6,922 nt of DNA from Gammaproteobacteria bacterium (GTDB lineage: Bacteria > Pseudomonadota > Gammaproteobacteria > SZUA-229), in the NCBI GenBank assembly GCA_016191795.1, contig JACPVK010000375.1:1-6922 (forward strand), given 5' to 3'. The notes under the pieces were generated by a model, which had not been told where the DNA came from, did no database searches, and saw nothing but the letters and a program-made list of their open reading frames with translations. The first letter of the stretch is position 1, and every line of letters starts with the position of its first letter. This document shows positions 6,211-6,922 of the stretch, piece after piece. The translations under genes and the position numbers were made by a program.

Positions 6211-6275
6211 ACTTTCTCCTTCGGCTACTCAAACCAATTAATTGAAGTGCCGAATCAGTGATCCGGATTAAACAG

Positions 6276-6356
6276 GCTGTCTGGTATGTATTGGCGGAGA
6301 GTTAAAAATTTGCATGAAACCAGACAGCATTGAAACCATGGCAGTCTGCTTTTTTC
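6276..6356 (+). promoter_or_regulatory. Mutually exclusive hairpins ending in a T run (attenuator-like or small-RNA terminator)
   Basis: GCTGTCTGGT (6276-6285) is the exact reverse complement of ACCAGACAGC (6319-6328). The second arm can instead pair with GCAGTCTG (6341-6348, one mismatch), giving a 12-base-loop hairpin followed by CTTTTTT (6349-6355), a classic intrinsic-terminator shape. The two structures compete for 6321-6328. A weak upstream TTGAAG (6242-6247) and GATTAA (6266-6271) at 18-base spacing could start a transcript near 6278, giving an RNA of about 80 bases. No plus-strand gene follows. On the minus strand this is the upstream region of the DUF1566 operon. Confidence 0.4.
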
Positions 6357-6374
6357 ATAAACGCTCTCTCACAA

Positions 6375-6392
6375 TCCAAAATACATTTTGGA
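6375..6392. repeat. 18-base inverted repeat
   Basis: TCCAAAAT (6375-6382) and ATTTTGGA (6385-6392) are exact reverse complements around the two bases AC. The compact, symmetrical form fits an operator better than an RNA hairpin. It lies about 165 bases upstream of the DUF1566 lipoprotein start. The binding factor is unknown. Confidence 0.45.
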
Positions 6393-6513
6393 AGCCTGAT
6401 CACCCGTCGAAAAGACAGGAGTCTGCACCAGAAACGACAATGAACCCGGAAACCAGGCGGGTCTGTTCGATAGCAAACTTATAGATGCATGACCAGGCAA
6501 GCGACAAACAGGG

Positions 6514-6527
6514 GGAGGTGATGAATG
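6514..6527 (+). promoter_or_regulatory. Near-ideal Shine-Dalgarno with no gene behind it
   Basis: GGAGGTGAT (6514-6522) matches nine consecutive bases of the consensus complementary to the 16S rRNA 3' end. The GGAGG core is 6 bases from an ATG at 6525-6527. That ATG opens only seven codons (MTLNLSS) before TAA at 6546-6548. The repeat copy begins at 6524, exactly where the coding sequence should start. This is either a relic translation start cut off by the repeat, or coincidence. Confidence 0.4.
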
Positions 6528-6571
6528 ACACTTAACTTAAGCTCGTAAAAAGAAAAACATTTGCCGCAGAC
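6524..6571 (+). repeat. Diverged half-copy of the CACAGAG palindromic element
   Basis: The segment aligns with 1182-1228, the left arm of the element near 1170-1337. It shares AATGrCACTyAA, TTAAGC, an AAAAGAAAAA core and ATTTG followed by a degenerate CrCAGA, roughly three quarters identical over 48 bases by eye. The CACAGAG tandem units and the right arm are absent or unrecognisable. It is in the same orientation as the first copy, about 5.3 kb away. On the minus strand it supplies a T-rich run shortly downstream of the acyltransferase stop, where it might aid termination. Confidence 0.6.
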
Positions 6572-6628
6572 GACCCGGCACATCGGAGGCTCTTCAGCCC
6601 GGCCCGGCCGCGTGCACGGTGAGCCTGT

Positions 6629-6922
6629 TTATCGTTGCGAAGCAGGCGTGCGCGTTACCGGCGCTGTGTTGCCAGCCTGTCGCCGGGCACGGAGCCGGAT
6701 AAGGTCTTTGCCGAATGCAATGCCGGGACGTTCGATGCAGACATAGCCAAGCGCGGCGCCAGACAGTAGCAGCCCCGCGCAGACAATACCAATGAGCCAG
6801 TATTGTTGCGGTGATGTCATGGCAAAATTTCTGATCGGCGTCATGCCAAATACCAGTGTCAACACCAGACCCTGCATCAGGTAAAGACTGTAACTGATAT
6901 TTCCCAGGCGTCTGGCGGGCAT
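6629..6922 (-). CDS. Acyltransferase family 3 membrane protein, C-terminal part
   Basis: These are the last 97 codons of a gene that enters from beyond the window's right end. The Met codon at the very edge is probably internal. The sequence LGNISYSLYLMQG followed by a hydrophobic segment (about 11-27), a second hydrophobic helix (about 41-63) and the exit motif IERPGI is the typical end of OafA/YrhL-type acyltransferases (Acyl_transf_3). These multi-span inner-membrane proteins transfer O-acetyl or other acyl groups to surface sugars, peptidoglycan or secreted polysaccharide. The tail after IERPGI is short, Arg-rich and cytoplasmic by the positive-inside rule. The catalytic N-terminal part is not visible, so the acceptor cannot be inferred. 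The stop is TAA (complement of 6629-6631). It reads in the same direction as the DUF1566 genes but is 418 bases away, so it is likely a separate transcript. Confidence 0.85.
   Translation of the reverse strand: MPARRLGNISYSLYLMQGLVLTLVFGMTPIRNFAMTSPQQYWLIGIVCAGLLLSGAALGYVCIERPGIAFGKDLIRLRARRQAGNTAPVTRTPASQR

Larger units (their letters stand above)
6211..6628. other. 418-base intergenic region between the DUF1566 operon and the acyltransferase
   Basis: I find no gene. Reading along the plus strand it contains the DUF1566 ribosome-binding site (6215-6221, minus strand), a CAATTAATTG palindrome (6235-6244), competing hairpins (6276-6356), an 18-base inverted repeat (6375-6392), a weak hairpin ACCCG/CGGGT around 6444-6462, an orphan Shine-Dalgarno (6514-6522), a diverged repeat copy (6524-6571) and a GGCT/AGCC mini-hairpin near 6588-6599. 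The promoter of the DUF1566 operon should lie here on the minus strand, but I could not assign convincing boxes. Confidence 0.65.

Noticed and set aside
6401..6487. Short open stretch (reading ...GLFDSKLIDA) and small hairpins, considered as a gene remnant or riboswitch
   Set aside because: It has no start with a ribosome-binding site, no family resemblance I can defend, and no conserved riboswitch core.
6561..6746. 61-codon plus-strand open frame
   Set aside because: It is antisense to the acyltransferase C-terminus and is Arg/Pro-rich, as expected of a shadow frame.

Overview
The window looks like chromosomal DNA of a Gram-negative, probably gammaproteobacterial, heterotroph. The evidence is a Crp/Fnr-type regulator, a lipoprotein with a lipobox, Sec signal peptides, a xanthomonad-like GH5 endoglucanase, paired DUF1566 proteins and a palindromic intergenic repeat built from CACAGAG units. 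The genus cannot be fixed from the sequence alone. Coding regions are GC-moderate, while the region upstream of the cellulase (about 1440-1690) is strongly AT-rich.

Layout. Bases 2-97 (+) are the last 31 codons of a gene that ends in a PAS-domain signature. It is followed 21 bases later by a Crp/Fnr-family regulator (119-925, +) whose last codons contain a run of 16 A's. A 949-base intergenic stretch follows. It holds a probable terminator (987-1034), a block of nested palindromic repeats (1170-1406) and an AT-rich segment with two strong inverted repeats (1604-1629 and 1637-1652). The centrepiece is 1875-4820 (+), a secreted 981-residue multidomain enzyme: signal peptide, GH5 endoglucanase, Pro/Thr linker, carbohydrate-binding-like beta-sandwich, Thr-rich linker, CE3-type SGNH acetyl esterase, and two C-terminal IPT/TIG domains. 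A hairpin at 4843-4885 separates it from two convergent genes on the minus strand. These are a DUF1566 lipoprotein (6210-5551) and, 35 bases downstream, a DUF1566 protein with an ordinary signal peptide (5515-4925). Bases 6211-6628 are non-coding. They contain competing hairpins, an orphan Shine-Dalgarno sequence and a diverged half-copy of the palindromic repeat. The window closes with the C-terminal end of an acyltransferase-3 membrane protein (6922-6629, -).

How the genes may work together. The 981-residue protein combines a cellulose/beta-glucan endo-hydrolase with an esterase that would remove acetyl groups from hemicellulose, plus accessory binding domains, so it reads as a single-chain plant cell wall degrader. 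The upstream PAS protein and Crp/Fnr regulator look like a sensor/regulator pair. Nothing in the sequence shows that they control the cellulase. The DUF1566 pair and the acyltransferase are envelope proteins of unknown role, and their placement next to the cellulase may be incidental.

The items most worth following up are the GH5-CBM-like-CE3-IPT-IPT architecture, the poly-A tract in the regulator, the repeat block with its second copy 5.3 kb away, and the mutually exclusive hairpins at 6276-6356.
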